Below are positions 1 through 11,100 of a stretch of DNA of 64,000 nucleotides, piece after piece. Within the stretch, counting starts at the first letter, position 1; each line of letters opens with the position of its first letter. The stretch comes from Tanytarsus gracilentus (taxonomy: Eukaryota > Arthropoda > Insecta > Diptera > Chironomidae). The translations under genes were made by a program, and so were the position numbers. The stretch is from NCBI GenBank assembly GCA_038502055.1, contig JAXRKN010000043.1, positions 7,192,001-7,256,000 of the forward strand. The letters are read 5' to 3'. Below the pieces are notes generated by a model, which did no database searches, was not told the origin of the DNA, and saw only the letters and a list, made by a program, of their open reading frames with translations.

Positions 1-61
1 TAGATTTCAATGCAAACACATATTTGGGAGATTGTGAACGGTATCAAGATTTTTCACATAC

Positions 62-1610
62 CTCGTAAAGTGATTTTCGTTGTAGCTCAGCAACAATTGC
101 AAAATAATTTCACGATATTCAACTACATAGAAGATATTGCTCTTGAGCTTTGCCACTAATGCTTTTATATCATCATCATCGAGTGTTTCCATTACTTGCA
201 TGCTCTGCAGAAATTCACGATATGCTCGCAATCCGAGCTGAAGTCGTCGATTCCACTTGAGTTTTTGTTTCTTATCCGTTTGAATCATTTCAGAGTCATG
301 TTGAATTTGATTACATATCCAGTGGATGCATCCTGTGCTGAGTGCCTCACTCACGAGATCAAGTTTAAATTCATTTAGTCTATTGAATTCGAGGAAGAAA
401 CGAATGGCCCACAGTAAGTACGATTGGTCGTGTCCACTTCCTTCATTATTCGCTCGGTTTCGCTCGAGTACACGTCGAACTTGTCGCACGAGATTGTTAA
501 ATGCCGACGTAAGAATTTCAATGCAAAACTCACGGAGAAAGAGTCGGATGCAAAATGCACTCTGTCGCTCATACTTTTCCTCGTCCTTTACCATTCGAAA
601 ACTAGGCTTTACTTTCTTTTTATCACAGCTAAAATTCTGTTCGAGAATCCGCTCGAGGGGCTTCGTACATATTAGATCACGATCAGAAATGGACTTTAGA
701 TTTTTATAGACATAAGTGCCACCGAATCGTGAGTGCCTCGCTGGCGGTAGTTTTTGCACTCTTTTTGCCGCCTCGAGTCGTCTGGCAGTGATTAATGCCT
801 GCTCGTCCGCATGCTTCTCCTCTGCCGAGCGTTGAACTGAAGATGATGCTAAAGTCTCTACATTTTGCTCACGAAACACCAGGAACGTGATTTCGAGTGC
901 ATGAAGATAAAATTGATTTTCATATTCGGAACTCAAGATGAACAAAATCAATTCAAGCATGCCCGACTCACTGAGTGCCCATAAAATTTGATCATGTACG
1001 CTAATGTCATTATCTACTCGTTTCTCATTCTGAGGGTTTGCGGGCACTTGTAGAACATTTCGCACGAGCACCAATATACGTTCGAGCACTAATGTTTGCT
1101 CCTCCGAACGGAGAGCCACGTCAATTTCCATAATTTTCTGAAGACGAGCTGCCATTGTGCTCCAAATATCCGATGACTTAGCGAAGGCCTCTTTGTAGCT
1201 GTGTGAAATTTCAATCAGATCCAAGTACGTTCGTCGACCAGCATGATCTTTTGGAAGTTCACTGCGAAAAAATAGCAGAGCTGGATTCGTAAGATTCACT
1301 AAAAGTCTCAAAAGAACATCAGAAAGTTCCGGATTGTTGCAATAATTGTTGAGCATTGGAAGCAAGTCAGTTTGAAGAACTTTCTTGTGACCAATGTATC
1401 GACGATAATCGTGCGAGTCTTGATTGTCACGTCGCAATATCCAAATTAAATGCTATCGAAAATGTTTTAATTATTTTTTTTGTTTATTTACAATTTTCTC
1501 TCACTTACTTTCAACGATTGGAGTGCATCTTCTTCAATAAAATACTTATTTCCATCGTGATAGCCTAAGCTTGAGCAAGTTGCGTCAATATCAGCTAAAA
1601 GAATTGACAT
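62..1610 (-). CDS. timeout: Timeless-family protein, timeout/Tim-2 type, N-terminal part (partial gene)
   Basis: Two exons are visible. Exon 1 is 1610-1509, beginning MSILLADIDATCSSLGYHDG. A 56-bp intron with a GTAAGT donor and a TAG acceptor follows. Exon 2 is 1452-62, resuming HLIWILRRDNQDSHDYRRYI, and ends at a GTATGT donor. The gene then continues off the left edge. The first 497 or so residues are present. The start and the LLRLLVNLTNPALLFF block are characteristic of the TIMELESS N-terminal domain of the timeout (mammalian-type Timeless) branch rather than the clock-specific insect timeless branch. In the family, timeout acts in the nucleus at replication forks with Tipin, in checkpoint and cohesion functions, and it has a reported light/clock role in flies. 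The start is chosen because exon 1 matches the conserved family N-terminus. The C-terminal PAB/Timeless regions are outside the window. Confidence 0.9.
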
Positions 1611-1800
1611 AACTATCCTGTGTTGTTAATAATTTTAATTAAATGATTTTTTTTTCTCGACGATCGAGATATTTTTTCCCGCCAATTCGGGGACTTGCAA
1701 CTTTCATGCGATCAGAATTTGAATTTTGAAAATACGTTACAGATTTTTATGTCCGAAATAAAGAATTTTTTAAAGGTAGAAAACAATGAAGGTTATATAC

Positions 1801-1806
1801 TTTATT
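1801..1806 (-). terminator. Poly(A) signal of the 85-aa membrane protein gene
   Basis: AATAAA on the minus strand lies about 90 bp downstream of the 1895 stop. It separates this small gene from the timeout start at 1610. Confidence 0.55.
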
Positions 1807-1894
1807 GATTCATGTTTTTTTAATGAGTTAACATTTTTATAATGTGCATAGGTAACACATTTTTTAGATTGAAATGAAATGATGTAAATGATTT

Positions 1895-2152
1895 TTAAAC
1901 GATGACATCTTGGCCACTTCTGCGTGAAGAGCTTCCTGTTGAAGTTTTGACGCAGCCTCGAAAAGCCAAGATCAATAAGACCAACCCAAGCACAATAAGC
2001 ATAATCTGTTCATCTTCGCTGAGAGAAATGTATTTTGTGCCGAAAACATCATAAACTTTACCAAAAGCCGTTTCAAATTTTACGGCGAGCAATGTCAAAA
2101 TCAAAATTGCGTTTGTAACTACGAAAATTAGAATTAAACGACCGTTCTCCAT
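1895..2152 (-). CDS. Small two-pass membrane protein, 85 aa, family unknown
   Basis: I do not recognise this protein. It is an 85-residue ORF with two hydrophobic segments: residues ~5-24 (LILIFVVTNAILILTLLAVK) and ~49-65 (IMLIVLGLVLLILAFRG). A short acidic loop joins them, and a basic, Ser-rich tail ends DVIV. There is an AATAAA about 90 bp downstream. Its 5' leader (2160-2187) resembles that of the next gene upstream: an ATGTC followed by GTAAGTTYAGCATT. In this gene that upstream ATG is out of frame with the ORF and no usable acceptor follows, so translation from 2152 is preferred. It lies head-to-tail with the 97-aa gene and could be a diverged duplicate of it. Coding status is inferred from hydrophobic pattern, tidy ends and poly(A) signal. 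Confidence 0.6.
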   Translation of the reverse strand: MENGRLILIFVVTNAILILTLLAVKFETAFGKVYDVFGTKYISLSEDEQIMLIVLGLVLLILAFRGCVKTSTGSSSRRSGQDVIV

Positions 2153-2376
2153 GAAAATCTAATGCTAAACTTACCAATTGACATTTTGTGAACAGTTTTG
2201 TAAGCTTTTAAGTCCTTAAATCGCGTTAATTAAATATTATTTATAGATTTCGAAATGTCTCGTGTGTTTTCAAGTTTTGTAACATTCCCAAATTCCAATA
2301 TATTAGGGTTAATCCTGAAGTGATGTATTTTCAAAATGGAAAGCTCAAATTTTTAGGTTAAATCAAAAATATTAAT

Positions 2377-2382
2377 TTTATT
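2377..2382 (-). terminator. Poly(A) signal of the 97-aa membrane protein gene
   Basis: AATAAA on the minus strand, about 45 bp past the stop at 2428. Confidence 0.5.
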
Positions 2383-2427
2383 ATTTCTTGTTTCTTTAAG
2401 TGTGAAATGTGAAATGTCTACACATTT

Positions 2428-2779
2428 TTAAATCTCATCCTGAGTGTTGTGAAATGCATTGAAGTAAATTAAGACGCCAGTGGCAGTGAAAAGAAGAAAG
2501 CAAGCTCCGACTGCTTTGAAATCAGGATTTGGATTATCTTTGTCGCAAAATGCAAACAACGCGAGAACAATCATTAGAAAGAATACTACGAAGACAATCA
2601 TCAAGAATGTAGTGACATCGTTTCGATTTAATGCGACGACATCATAAAATCCAGCCGCAACAAAGTTGACGAGAGAAATTAACGATGCAAAAAATAATGC
2701 CGATTGCATTTCTGAAAAAATTTAAGGAATTACAATAAATAATTAACGCATATTCAATGCTGAACTTACTTGCGGACAT
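2428..2779 (-). CDS. Small three-pass membrane protein, 97 aa, family unknown
   Basis: Two exons. A ten-base first exon, 2779-2770 (ATGTCCGCAA then GTAAGT), splices to 2711 (TTTTTTCAG acceptor). The protein therefore starts MSAKMQSALFFASL and has 97 residues. Three hydrophobic stretches are visible: ~8-26, ~38-58 (TFLMIVFVVFFLMIVLALFAF) and ~71-88. A polar DKDNPNPDF loop lies between the second and third. The internal Met at 2709 could also serve as a start. The layout resembles small tetraspan or MARVEL-like insect proteins, but no diagnostic motif is present, so no function is assigned. It is the upstream neighbour, on the same strand, of the 85-aa gene. Confidence 0.6.
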
Positions 2780-3103
2780 TTTAGGAAAGTTTTGATGATT
2801 TAAATTCGTTGAAATCAAAGTGAATTTAATTAAATTAAATTTCCGATCTTGCGAGTCTGTTGGATGGTTTTAAAGTTTTGTCACTCGAACTTTCCAATGA
2901 CCCTTGACTGGAAATCGTTACAAAACTTACAAACAACCCTAAAAATATTTCTGAGAGTGTTAAAAATTTATTAATTCTCAAAATCTAAATATATCCATAC
3001 TTAAACTAATTGAAAAAGCTTCATAAAACATCATAGAGTAAGTAAAACACGAAATTCACTTAGAAAATGTCCAAAAAGTCACCGAAAAATTCACTTTTAG
3101 AAA
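2780..3103. other. Intergenic, divergent promoter region
   Basis: This stretch separates the divergently transcribed 97-aa (minus) and 82-aa (plus) genes and presumably holds both promoters. No clear TATA box or other element was recognised. Confidence 0.4.
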
Positions 3104-3352
3104 ATGATGAAAATCTTCTTATTATCGATTCTCGTGGCAATTGCTTCCGCACGGCAATCTGTTTTTTTCGATGATCAACCTGACGTGGCTGAAGATGCGA
3201 GCTTAGCAATTGGAGCTGTAATTTTATGGATCTTAATGCCAACCATCATTTTCTGTTGTCTCTGTATTGCTTGCATTAAATGCTGCTGTGGTTCTCGATC
3301 CGTTGAAAATCATATTACCGTCCTCGGGCGACCCACTTACTCAAATGTCTAA
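3104..3352 (+). CDS. Small type I membrane protein with Cys-rich juxtamembrane region, 82 aa
   Basis: Single-exon ORF. It has an N-terminal signal peptide (MMKIFLLSILVAIASARQ, cleavage probably after Ala16), a short acidic ectodomain (FDDQPDVAED), one membrane segment at ~35-52, then a Cys cluster (CCLCIACIKCCCG) and a short tail ending PTYSNV. The Cys cluster directly after the membrane helix is typical of palmitoylated or Shisa/CYYR1-like small membrane proteins. The ectodomain lacks the Shisa cysteine pattern, so the family is not assigned. It is convergent with the fatty acid hydroxylase-family gene, whose poly(A) signal lies just past this stop. Confidence 0.6.
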   Translation: MMKIFLLSILVAIASARQSVFFDDQPDVAEDASLAIGAVILWILMPTIIFCCLCIACIKCCCGSRSVENHITVLGRPTYSNV

Positions 3353-3380
3353 ATCACAATTGATTCATTTATGTTAAAAC

Positions 3381-3386
3381 TTTATT
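3381..3386 (-). terminator. Poly(A) signal of the fatty acid hydroxylase-family gene
   Basis: AATAAA on the minus strand, ~105 bp past the hydroxylase stop and inside the presumed 3'UTR of the convergent 82-aa gene. The two transcripts probably overlap at their 3' ends. Confidence 0.5.
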
Positions 3387-3488
3387 TCTTATAAACCTTA
3401 AGAATAGTTAAAAATTAGCTATTCAGAAAATTTCGCAAATGTTAATAATTTTAGTTAATTACGTAGAGCTTTTCATAGATTTATCAAA

Positions 3489-4566
3489 TTATTCTTTCGT
3501 TCGCTTAAAAGACCATAAAGTTCTATGATTTTCGTAGTTTTTTGTGTTTTTGAAGTTTCCATAAGTTCCAAAGACTAAGTCCATAAATCCATAGACCGAA
3601 TAATTTGCATTGTTCCTTAATGGGAATAAAATAATTAGATGAATTTAATAAAGGATCTTTAGAAGAAATTACTTTAAATGATGATAGTCGTGAAGTTGAC
3701 TCGAGTGAAGCCATGGCAAATGGTAACCTTAATAATTTTAAGAAAAAAAGTTAAGAAGCTTAAAATATTATTTTTTTTAAACTATAATCACCAGCATGAT
3801 CTCCTAACGTCGTTATTAAAATAATGGCCAACGCTAGATAAACGGCACTCAAATGAGCTGACATAAATTTAAATCCAATCACAGCCGGTAGAACATTTGA
3901 AAAAATGTGTTCAATGGAACTTGAGTACATGGCTGTAATTGCCGCTGGTGTGACAAATTCGTGATGCTGTTTATGGATTGAATAACACCACTTATGAAGC
4001 GATAGGTGTGCGCACGAAAAGAAGACTTCGAAACAAAAAATTGACACCGCCACATTTCGCATTGTCGTTAAAAAATCGGGAAGTTCTCTTGTGGCTTCAA
4101 TGTTGAGCCAATTGTTGAATCCAAAATAAGCAACAAACGAAAAGAGGACGGTCAAAGTTTGATTTTTAATCACAACTTTAATCACCTACATTTAATTTTA
4201 TTGAATCAATTTTTTTTGGGTAAATAATTATTTTCTTCTTACCTTACTTAATTTTTCTTCTTTATTAATTTCACTCTCACGTGCTTGAATTTTGTAATTC
4301 TCGATGGATTTTGGAATTTTATATTTTTGCATTACCATGAAAATTGCACCAGGAATCCAATAAAATGCAATGTGAAACACGTTGAAGGCTACAATTAGCT
4401 GAACCACTTCACTGTCGCCGGTAAAATCCATGTACTTGTTCCAAAGCGCTTGCCAAACGCTTTCAGTTTCAAAAATAAATTCGTATGCTTTAACCAATCC
4501 ATGAGCGAATGTGTAGTAAAAAAATATTGGATTGATGAACGTAAAAAATTCTTTTAATTTTTCCAT
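3489..4566 (-). CDS. Fatty acid hydroxylase/sterol desaturase superfamily protein (FAXDC2-like), 299 aa
   Basis: Four exons: 4566-4243, 4185-3792, 3727-3673 and 3615-3489. All have GT-AG borders and keep frame, for 900 coding bases. The three di-iron histidine clusters of the superfamily are present: HLSLH and HKQHH in exon 2, and HDYHH in the 55-bp exon 3. Only correct splicing reveals the last one. Flanking sequence (SIEHIFSNVLPAVIG, then GYHLPWLHSSQLHDYHHLK and NYSVYGFMDLVFGT) aligns with FAXDC2-type hydroxylases. Members are multi-pass ER membrane proteins that use iron and oxygen to hydroxylate or desaturate lipid substrates; the substrate here is unknown. Hydrophobic segments lie at about residues 8-30, 60-80 and along exon 2. 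The length is near normal for the family and nothing looks broken. Confidence 0.88.
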
Positions 4567-6329
4567 TTCCGACTTTCTGAAAATTTATTTTGGCACTGAG
4601 TTTTGAATCAACCTGAAATTGTATTTTAAAGGTAAAATAATAGTTGATAAGATATTGATTGGAGGTTGGGAATTCTCCATATCTCTCAGCTTAACGGACA
4701 TGGACGTACTTTCCACTTTTACTTATCGATTTTTGATATCTTTAATTCATGCATGACATTTTTAAAAACGAGATTTTATCAATAAGACAAGTCGAAAGCT
4801 TCAGACAATTCGTCGCGTTTAAATGTTTCGTAACATTTTTGAACCCTCTCAAAAAAAAGAAATTAAGCTAAAAATTTATTCTCGTTTTCTCATTTCTAAT
4901 TGCTTTCATTAAAAAGAAAGAGCGTGCAAGCGGGGGAGAGACATTAAAGAATTTAAACGTTTTATAATTTACGAACATTTCCATCTTCTTTATCTGTGCA
5001 ATGAATAGAAGAGCTCGAAAATCATCAGAGAGCATATTTTAAAATTCTACAATTAGCGAACGCGCTAAAGGATCTTTTAATTTATGAACGTTGCTTATGT
5101 TCGTCATTTGCCTATTGCCAAACGGGCCAAGATGCTTCTCTCTCTCACTCATTAAAAATTTTATTTATTGTTTTAATTTTTTGGAATTATAATGTAATTA
5201 ATTTAAATTGCTCTGCTGTCTTTTCCAACTGTATGACTCGCATTCTCCCCTTATGCAATGTAAATAAATTTATTGTATGCGCTTCATCGCTTGTAGGGAT
5301 TGACAATAAAAAGAAGCAGGAAATTTCCTCCATGCTGGTTTTTTTCATACAATTATGATTATTATTATTATCGTCGTCGTCTCTAGAAAATACACGCAAC
5401 TTTTTTTTCCATCTACCGCATCTTATAGAAAATATTTAACAATGCACACAAAGCTTTTCCTTCGTGTAATTAAATGTATAAACATTTTTCATTTCAACAA
5501 ATCGCGTTTGCTTTATTTTAACCCATTTCATCATGAAAAATAAATTAATGTGCGAGTTTATATCTCCATTCAGTGGTTTTTTGAAGAGCATTGAATTAAA
5601 AAGGCGGTTTGATTAAACATTTCATCTGCAATTCTTTAAAGGGCAAAATCTTTAATTTCTTTAGATTTAAATTTTGGAGTTTTTTTATTAATAAAAGAAG
5701 CCTTTAAAATTTCGATCTGAAATTTTTTTCTTAAAGTTATTTTGCATGAAAAAAGTACTTTTAATCATTTTTCCATTCGTCATAAATTTTCGAGAGATTC
5801 ATGTGAGCGTAAAATTAAGAAACGTTCAAATGGCAAATGACATCAAAAAAGTCTCTTTTTTTTCAGAAGAATTTTTCATGTGGGTTTAGTCAGCTCATTC
5901 GGAAATAGAAATCCATATGTTGAATGGGAAATGATGACGAAGAGCCTTTTTCAACATTTTCTCTCGTTTGTCTTTATTCTCTGCCATCACCTTTTCACTC
6001 ATGCATGAAAAATGGATGAATCTTTTTAATCATATCACTCGACTCTGAAAAAAAATCTCGTCGCTTGAGGAATAAATGCTGACATCATTTGAGCAAGAAA
6101 GGCGGCGATAAAGAAAAGATGTGTAAAGTTTAAAATTATTAACACTTTTGTTGCAAATATTTAAAATGTCTTTAAAAATTAAAAATTTTAATTTTAATTG
6201 AGGTTGAAATTATTTTTATATTAAAAATATTTAAAAATCCATCGACAATTTATGAAATTGCACGTTTTTATAACTAGGTCATTGAGATGAATGTTTGTGA
6301 CTACGAAAGGTGCCATAAACCTTTTTAGC
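4567..6329. other. Non-coding, intergenic
   Basis: AT-rich sequence without a supportable gene. It contains a short trinucleotide stretch (ATT/GTC type) near 5355-5385. Short T-rich ORFs here lack splice context or recognisable protein sequence. Confidence 0.5.
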
Positions 6330-7186
6330 GTAACCCACACTAGTGTGGTAACGCTTATATGCTCGCATTTCCGTCTGTTCCATCGAGATCTCAGCCCCTA
6401 GACCAGCTAGAGACTTCGGGTTTTCGCCAAATGGTAGCTCTGTGGTTCTAGTTTAGCCCATTTTAGGAATTTTTTGGGTCATGACCATAGGTCGTGCCAC
6501 GGACAGCCATAATGTCCATTTTTCATACAAAATTGCACTTATATGGCTTCATGGGTATCGTTGAACTCGGGATTGGACCAGGAATTGGTTGCTAGTGGAA
6601 CATGGTGGAAAGTGGAACATGATGGAAAATGGAACATGATGGAAAATGGAACATGATGGAAAATGGAACATGATGGAAAATGGAACATGATGGAAAATGG
6701 AACATGATGGAAAATGGAACATAATGGAAAATGGAACATAGTGGAAAATGGAACATGATGGAAAATGGAACATAATGTAAAATGGAACATAATGGAAAAT
6801 GGAACATGATGGAAAATGGAACATAATGGAAAATGGAACATGATGGAAAATGGAACATGATGGAAAATGGAACATAATGGAAAATGGAACATGATGGAAA
6901 ATGGAACATAATGGAAAATGGAACATGATGGAAAATGGAACATGATGGAAAATGGAACATAATGGAAAATAACTTCTCTAAAATGATTTCTCTAAGCCTT
7001 CCCCAATTTTTCATATATAAGGCAAAAATTTTCTCTCTCAAGCTCATTTATATTTCAACCACGGAAGAGTCAACATCGTAAGGTAAGGCTTTACCAAGGC
7101 TTCACCTAAAAGGCTTCCCCAAAATGACTTTCAATACCGATCTGTTACAGTGGGTTACGCGGCAACACCCACGTGTGGGTTTTGAA
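6330..7186 (-). mobile_element. Interspersed element, copy 1, with internal 17-bp minisatellite (non-autonomous, class uncertain)
   Basis: This region is homologous, in inverted orientation, to 35589-36571. Both copies share one end with TTTCAAAACCCACACGTGGG and a GTGTTGCCGYGTAACCCA motif. The other end shares GTAACCCAC followed by a TTATATGC-type motif. They also share an internal unique region (around the GCCATTTGGCGAAAA-like block) and the tandem array. Each end carries a small imperfect palindrome (for example CCACACTAGTGTGG at 6335-6348). There is no coding capacity. Flanks are A-rich or T-rich and no clean target duplication could be defined. Palindromic ends plus an internal minisatellite recall Helitron/Helentron-derived or MITE-like elements, but the class is not proven. 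Confidence 0.65.
6593..6970. repeat. 17-bp minisatellite, about 22 copies
   Basis: Tandem units TGGAAAATGGAACATGA with variants ending CATAA or CATAG. Because 17 is not a multiple of three, the minus strand reads as open in all three frames (MFHFPSCSIFHHVPF-type repeats). Those ORFs are artefacts of the array. The same unit forms the array in the second element copy. Confidence 0.95.
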
Positions 7187-7323
7187 ATATTTTTTCTTCT
7201 TTTTCTCTATCAGTTTTTATCGTCTTCACTCTATTCCTCGTTTTGGATGATCAAAAACATCTTTATGTGTACATCATACTCGATGATGTGAGAAATAAAG
7301 AATAAAAGATGAGAGACATATTG

Positions 7324-8152
7324 TGAATGAGTCATGAAATGCCAAAGAAATTACGGAGGGTATGAATTGGAATCCCATTCATGCAGTTATGACTCCTTAA
7401 TCCCAATATTGCTTATAGCTGAAAAGGAATTTTCTTGCTTGTGTGTGCGCGTGTTAACCTGCAAATATTTTCATCTAAATTTTATTGTGTGTTAATTTCT
7501 CAAGTAATTCCATGAATGAAAGGAAATGTTGTCTATTATGTGAGGAGGGTCCTGAATGAAGGTATTATGTGAGGGTGTCGTGATGATAAAAAATGTAATT
7601 AAATTGCAATTATTATTCGCTTCACATCCGCACCATTCATCAATTTAATGATCTCACCAAGAATTTTCCACTTCTTCGATGGCAATTCCAAGTCAATAAA
7701 TTTTCCGGATTAATATTGCCAATTTTGTGTGTATACAGTCATGCCGAAAGTGACCTCAATAGGAGGATTTTGGACACATAAATTAAAAGCTCTCTGTTGT
7801 GTTCAATAACTTCCAAAGTCCATTGATGGTTCTTAATTGCTTTCACCTCTCATACAACTATGAACTTAGGCACAACTAAATACTTAAATCAATGTACAAC
7901 AATTAACTAAAATCGGATACTCAAAATAACTTTTCCTTGAGCGTCGAGGCATGAAATGGACATTTCACCATCTAATCTCGATAGAGACTGTCTGCATTTG
8001 ATGATGATGCAGGTATTTGAGATACGACACAGTCATGGCAAGAATCCAATCCAATTATTTTTTTAATCATCTCAATGGAACAATTTTCATACACATGAAG
8101 ACGACAACGAAGCACCCGGAAGGAAGTGCACATAATCGTTAAAATTATTGCA
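7324..8152 (+). repeat. Inverted duplication, copy A (~0.83 kb, partner at 61135-61978)
   Basis: Reads almost base-for-base as the reverse complement of 61978-61135. Differences seen are a few substitutions and short indels (copy B has ~8 extra bases near its position 61505 and ~12 near 61180). Homology stops abruptly at both ends. The sequence has no ORF, no terminal inverted repeats and no transposon hallmark, and was evidently unique intergenic DNA. The outer end lies only ~140 bp from element copy 1. Confidence 0.9.
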
Positions 8153-11100
8153 CTTTAGGAGTGTCGAAGAGATAAGAAAAAAGTTTTAAGAAACTAAAAA
8201 AACTTCAGATGAAGTTTTAGAATAAATATGAACAGATTTTTAACACAAATTAAGGTTAAGATTTTTGAATAAAAAATTTATTTTCAACGACTTGAATTAT
8301 TAAATTTTTTAAAGTTCATAAAGCTTCTCATCATTCATGCATTTAATACAAACCAGCAATATTCACCGCAAGCCATTTCTTGCATTAAATCAAATTTACT
8401 CTCTACCAATTTGAGTGGGTGTAAAATGCAAATATTTTTCATCAAACTGCTCTAATAAAATTCATTGATGAAAACACACTCGAAAATAATTTAAAACAAA
8501 AACGAGATCCTCGAGTGTTTATTTTTGTTTATGTTATGAGACTTTATATGTTTGCATGCGAAAAAGGCAAATTCGAAATTCTCAACTGAAATTAAATTTC
8601 TACTGCACGACAACAAAAGACCATTTTCAGTCTGGATAAATATGAATACTGAGGATGAGAGAGGAGAACGAGTGAGACATTCTCCACATACATCGGTTTG
8701 TTCAGAGGTACAGTTAAGAAGGTAAAGTTGGCATAATTATTATTTTCACATCTAGATACAAACGAATACACACAAGAGAGAGATTAGAAGACGGAAATGA
8801 ATGTGTGCACTAAACCTCACAGCTATTTGTTTAAATTAAAGTTGCTCTAAAATGTGGAAATGGAAAATTACTTTTTGGGATTTTTAATTCCTTTTTTGAG
8901 CAATTTAAGTCCTTGAATTATGTTCTCGAAAATATTATTTATTAAAATGCTTAAAGTTGAAAACCACCTGGTGGAAATTATTCAAGTTTCCTCACCTTGA
9001 CCCCAAACAAAGCTCTTCCTTTGCTCATTATTGCACTATTTGTATGTGACTCTAGAGTCATTTATAAGATACGTTTATCTACGCTCAGCTTTTGTTTGAA
9101 AAACTTTCCAACATGGTTTATTTTCTTTAAATTTCTCGTGAATTTTCCACGCTCTAGCCTCGAGGCAAGATTATCATTCATCCTTCTTCTTTCTTCCTTC
9201 ACACAAGGAAGTTGTTCATTAATGTTTTGTAGGCAAAAGTTGGTCTTCGTTGCTGGAGAATTTATTACGCCGAGAGTCACGACAATGATGCAAGATGACA
9301 AAAGAATATTAAATTAATTTTCCGCCAATTTACGGATGAGACAAAATTTTGTGTGTAGAACGTTATGAAAATTTTAATACAACATCATCACGTAATGCAT
9401 TGCCGTTAATTCCTTATTGTTTCTAAAGTGGATGTCGTTGAGATTTTCCCATATGACGGCTTGAAGGTATGAAATTAAAATTGGGTTATGGTTTTTTTTA
9501 AATGAGGTTAAGAAGTAATTTTTTAAAATTTATTTTTAAATCGTGTGGTTTTATTCACTCGACTTTTCCTTTCTTCAAACTTCAAAAGCTTCAAGTTAAT
9601 ATTTAATTAATTGTAATTTTCACGCCGCCACCGCCTAAGTTACGCACATTGCCACCGAAAAATGAGATTTTCAACGTTTGCACGTTCAATGAATCCTTAA
9701 TGAAGATTTTGCCCTCATTTCGTAATACTGATGGAAAATTGGAATCAAATTATTCAAATTTAGTTACGTAGCGCTTGACAGATACGAACATCATTGACTG
9801 CTTCATTACTGACTTGATTATTGTAATGAAATTTGACGTTTCGATCATTGAAAATTGAGTGCGAAATCCTTTTACGGTGGGATGCGTGTGTGAAGTAGGG
9901 TTTCTTAAAATGTTAGGTTATTCTTGTGGGATTTTTATGATGATAGATTGATGATGTTTTATTTTAGAGATCATTGGAGGGGTTAAAATTGTTACTCAAT
10001 ATCGAAACATTTCCATCCATCGAGGGATCGGTTTCAATTTTTCACGCATTTTAACGAGCGTGTGTGTGTGTCTATGGAGAATAAATTGGATGGTAAAAAA
10101 TTAAATTTATACTTAAACGCCCCACATCAGCGTTTATTGAAAATTTAGGATTCAACTTTTGGGGAAGTCAATCAAGGTGTTAAGCGCTCAACTTGCGTCA
10201 TGTTTTGAATGTAAATATTTCTTCATGATGTGAAAATTAATTCTCGCTGATGGAGAAAATTGCACACACACATGCTGAGCGAGCCTGATAAACAGTTCAC
10301 TACTGAGTTTTTAACACAGGCGCGGAGAAAATTGATTTTTATGGAAGTGAGTATGTGATGTAAACATATAACGTGATTAATTTCATATGCGAGACGATAT
10401 TCAATTTTTTCCTCTCGACTCTATGCGAGAGAGCATTATCAACAAGGCAAGTATCATGCCTCTTGAGATGAATAATGCGTGTGTGCTTACATTATACGAC
10501 AAAAGACGTCAGAAGAAGGAAAATTCATTATGCGATTTGACTTTCAATATAATCCGCCTCCGAGATAAATTTTTAAATGTGAAAATTGTTCATCGGATGA
10601 CAGCGAGCATGTGACGTGAATGTTGAAAATTAATTTTCAATTTTCACTCGCGAAAACAAAGGATGAAATTTTCAGCACTCAAAAGTCTCTCGAGAGCCAA
10701 GATAAAACCCGGAAAATGCACAAACCTATCACATTTAATTCATCCACCGCACTCACAATAGATTGTAAAAGTGTCAGGGATGGTAAACTTTAAAATAAGA
10801 TAGGGTTCATATGTGGTTGATTTTTAAAGCATCATAAAATTGAAATCCCTTTTTTAATCGAGATGTCCTCTGGAATAAAAAAATATTCAATGACCTCAAT
10901 ATAAATAATTCAATTCTTATTCAACTCTGTACATTTTACGTTCATAAAAATATTTTTTCTAGACAACGAATTTTCCATGAAATTTCACTTCGAAAATGTG
11001 CACAATGCATATATGTGGAGTGAATGTATTGCGATTTCGCTTGCCTCTTCATGTTAAATTGAAAACCGCATTTTATGGAACGCTTCATTAAAACTTTACT

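Noticed and set aside
6539..7047. Overlapping minus-strand ORFs of 125-151 codons made of MFHFPSCSIFHHVPF-like repeats
   Set aside because: They are translations of the 17-bp minisatellite, open in all three frames because the unit lacks stops. There is no gene context.
7324..8152. Inverted duplicate interpreted as a transposon
   Set aside because: No terminal repeats, no target duplications, no ORF, and only two copies in the window. The segmental or breakpoint explanation fits better.
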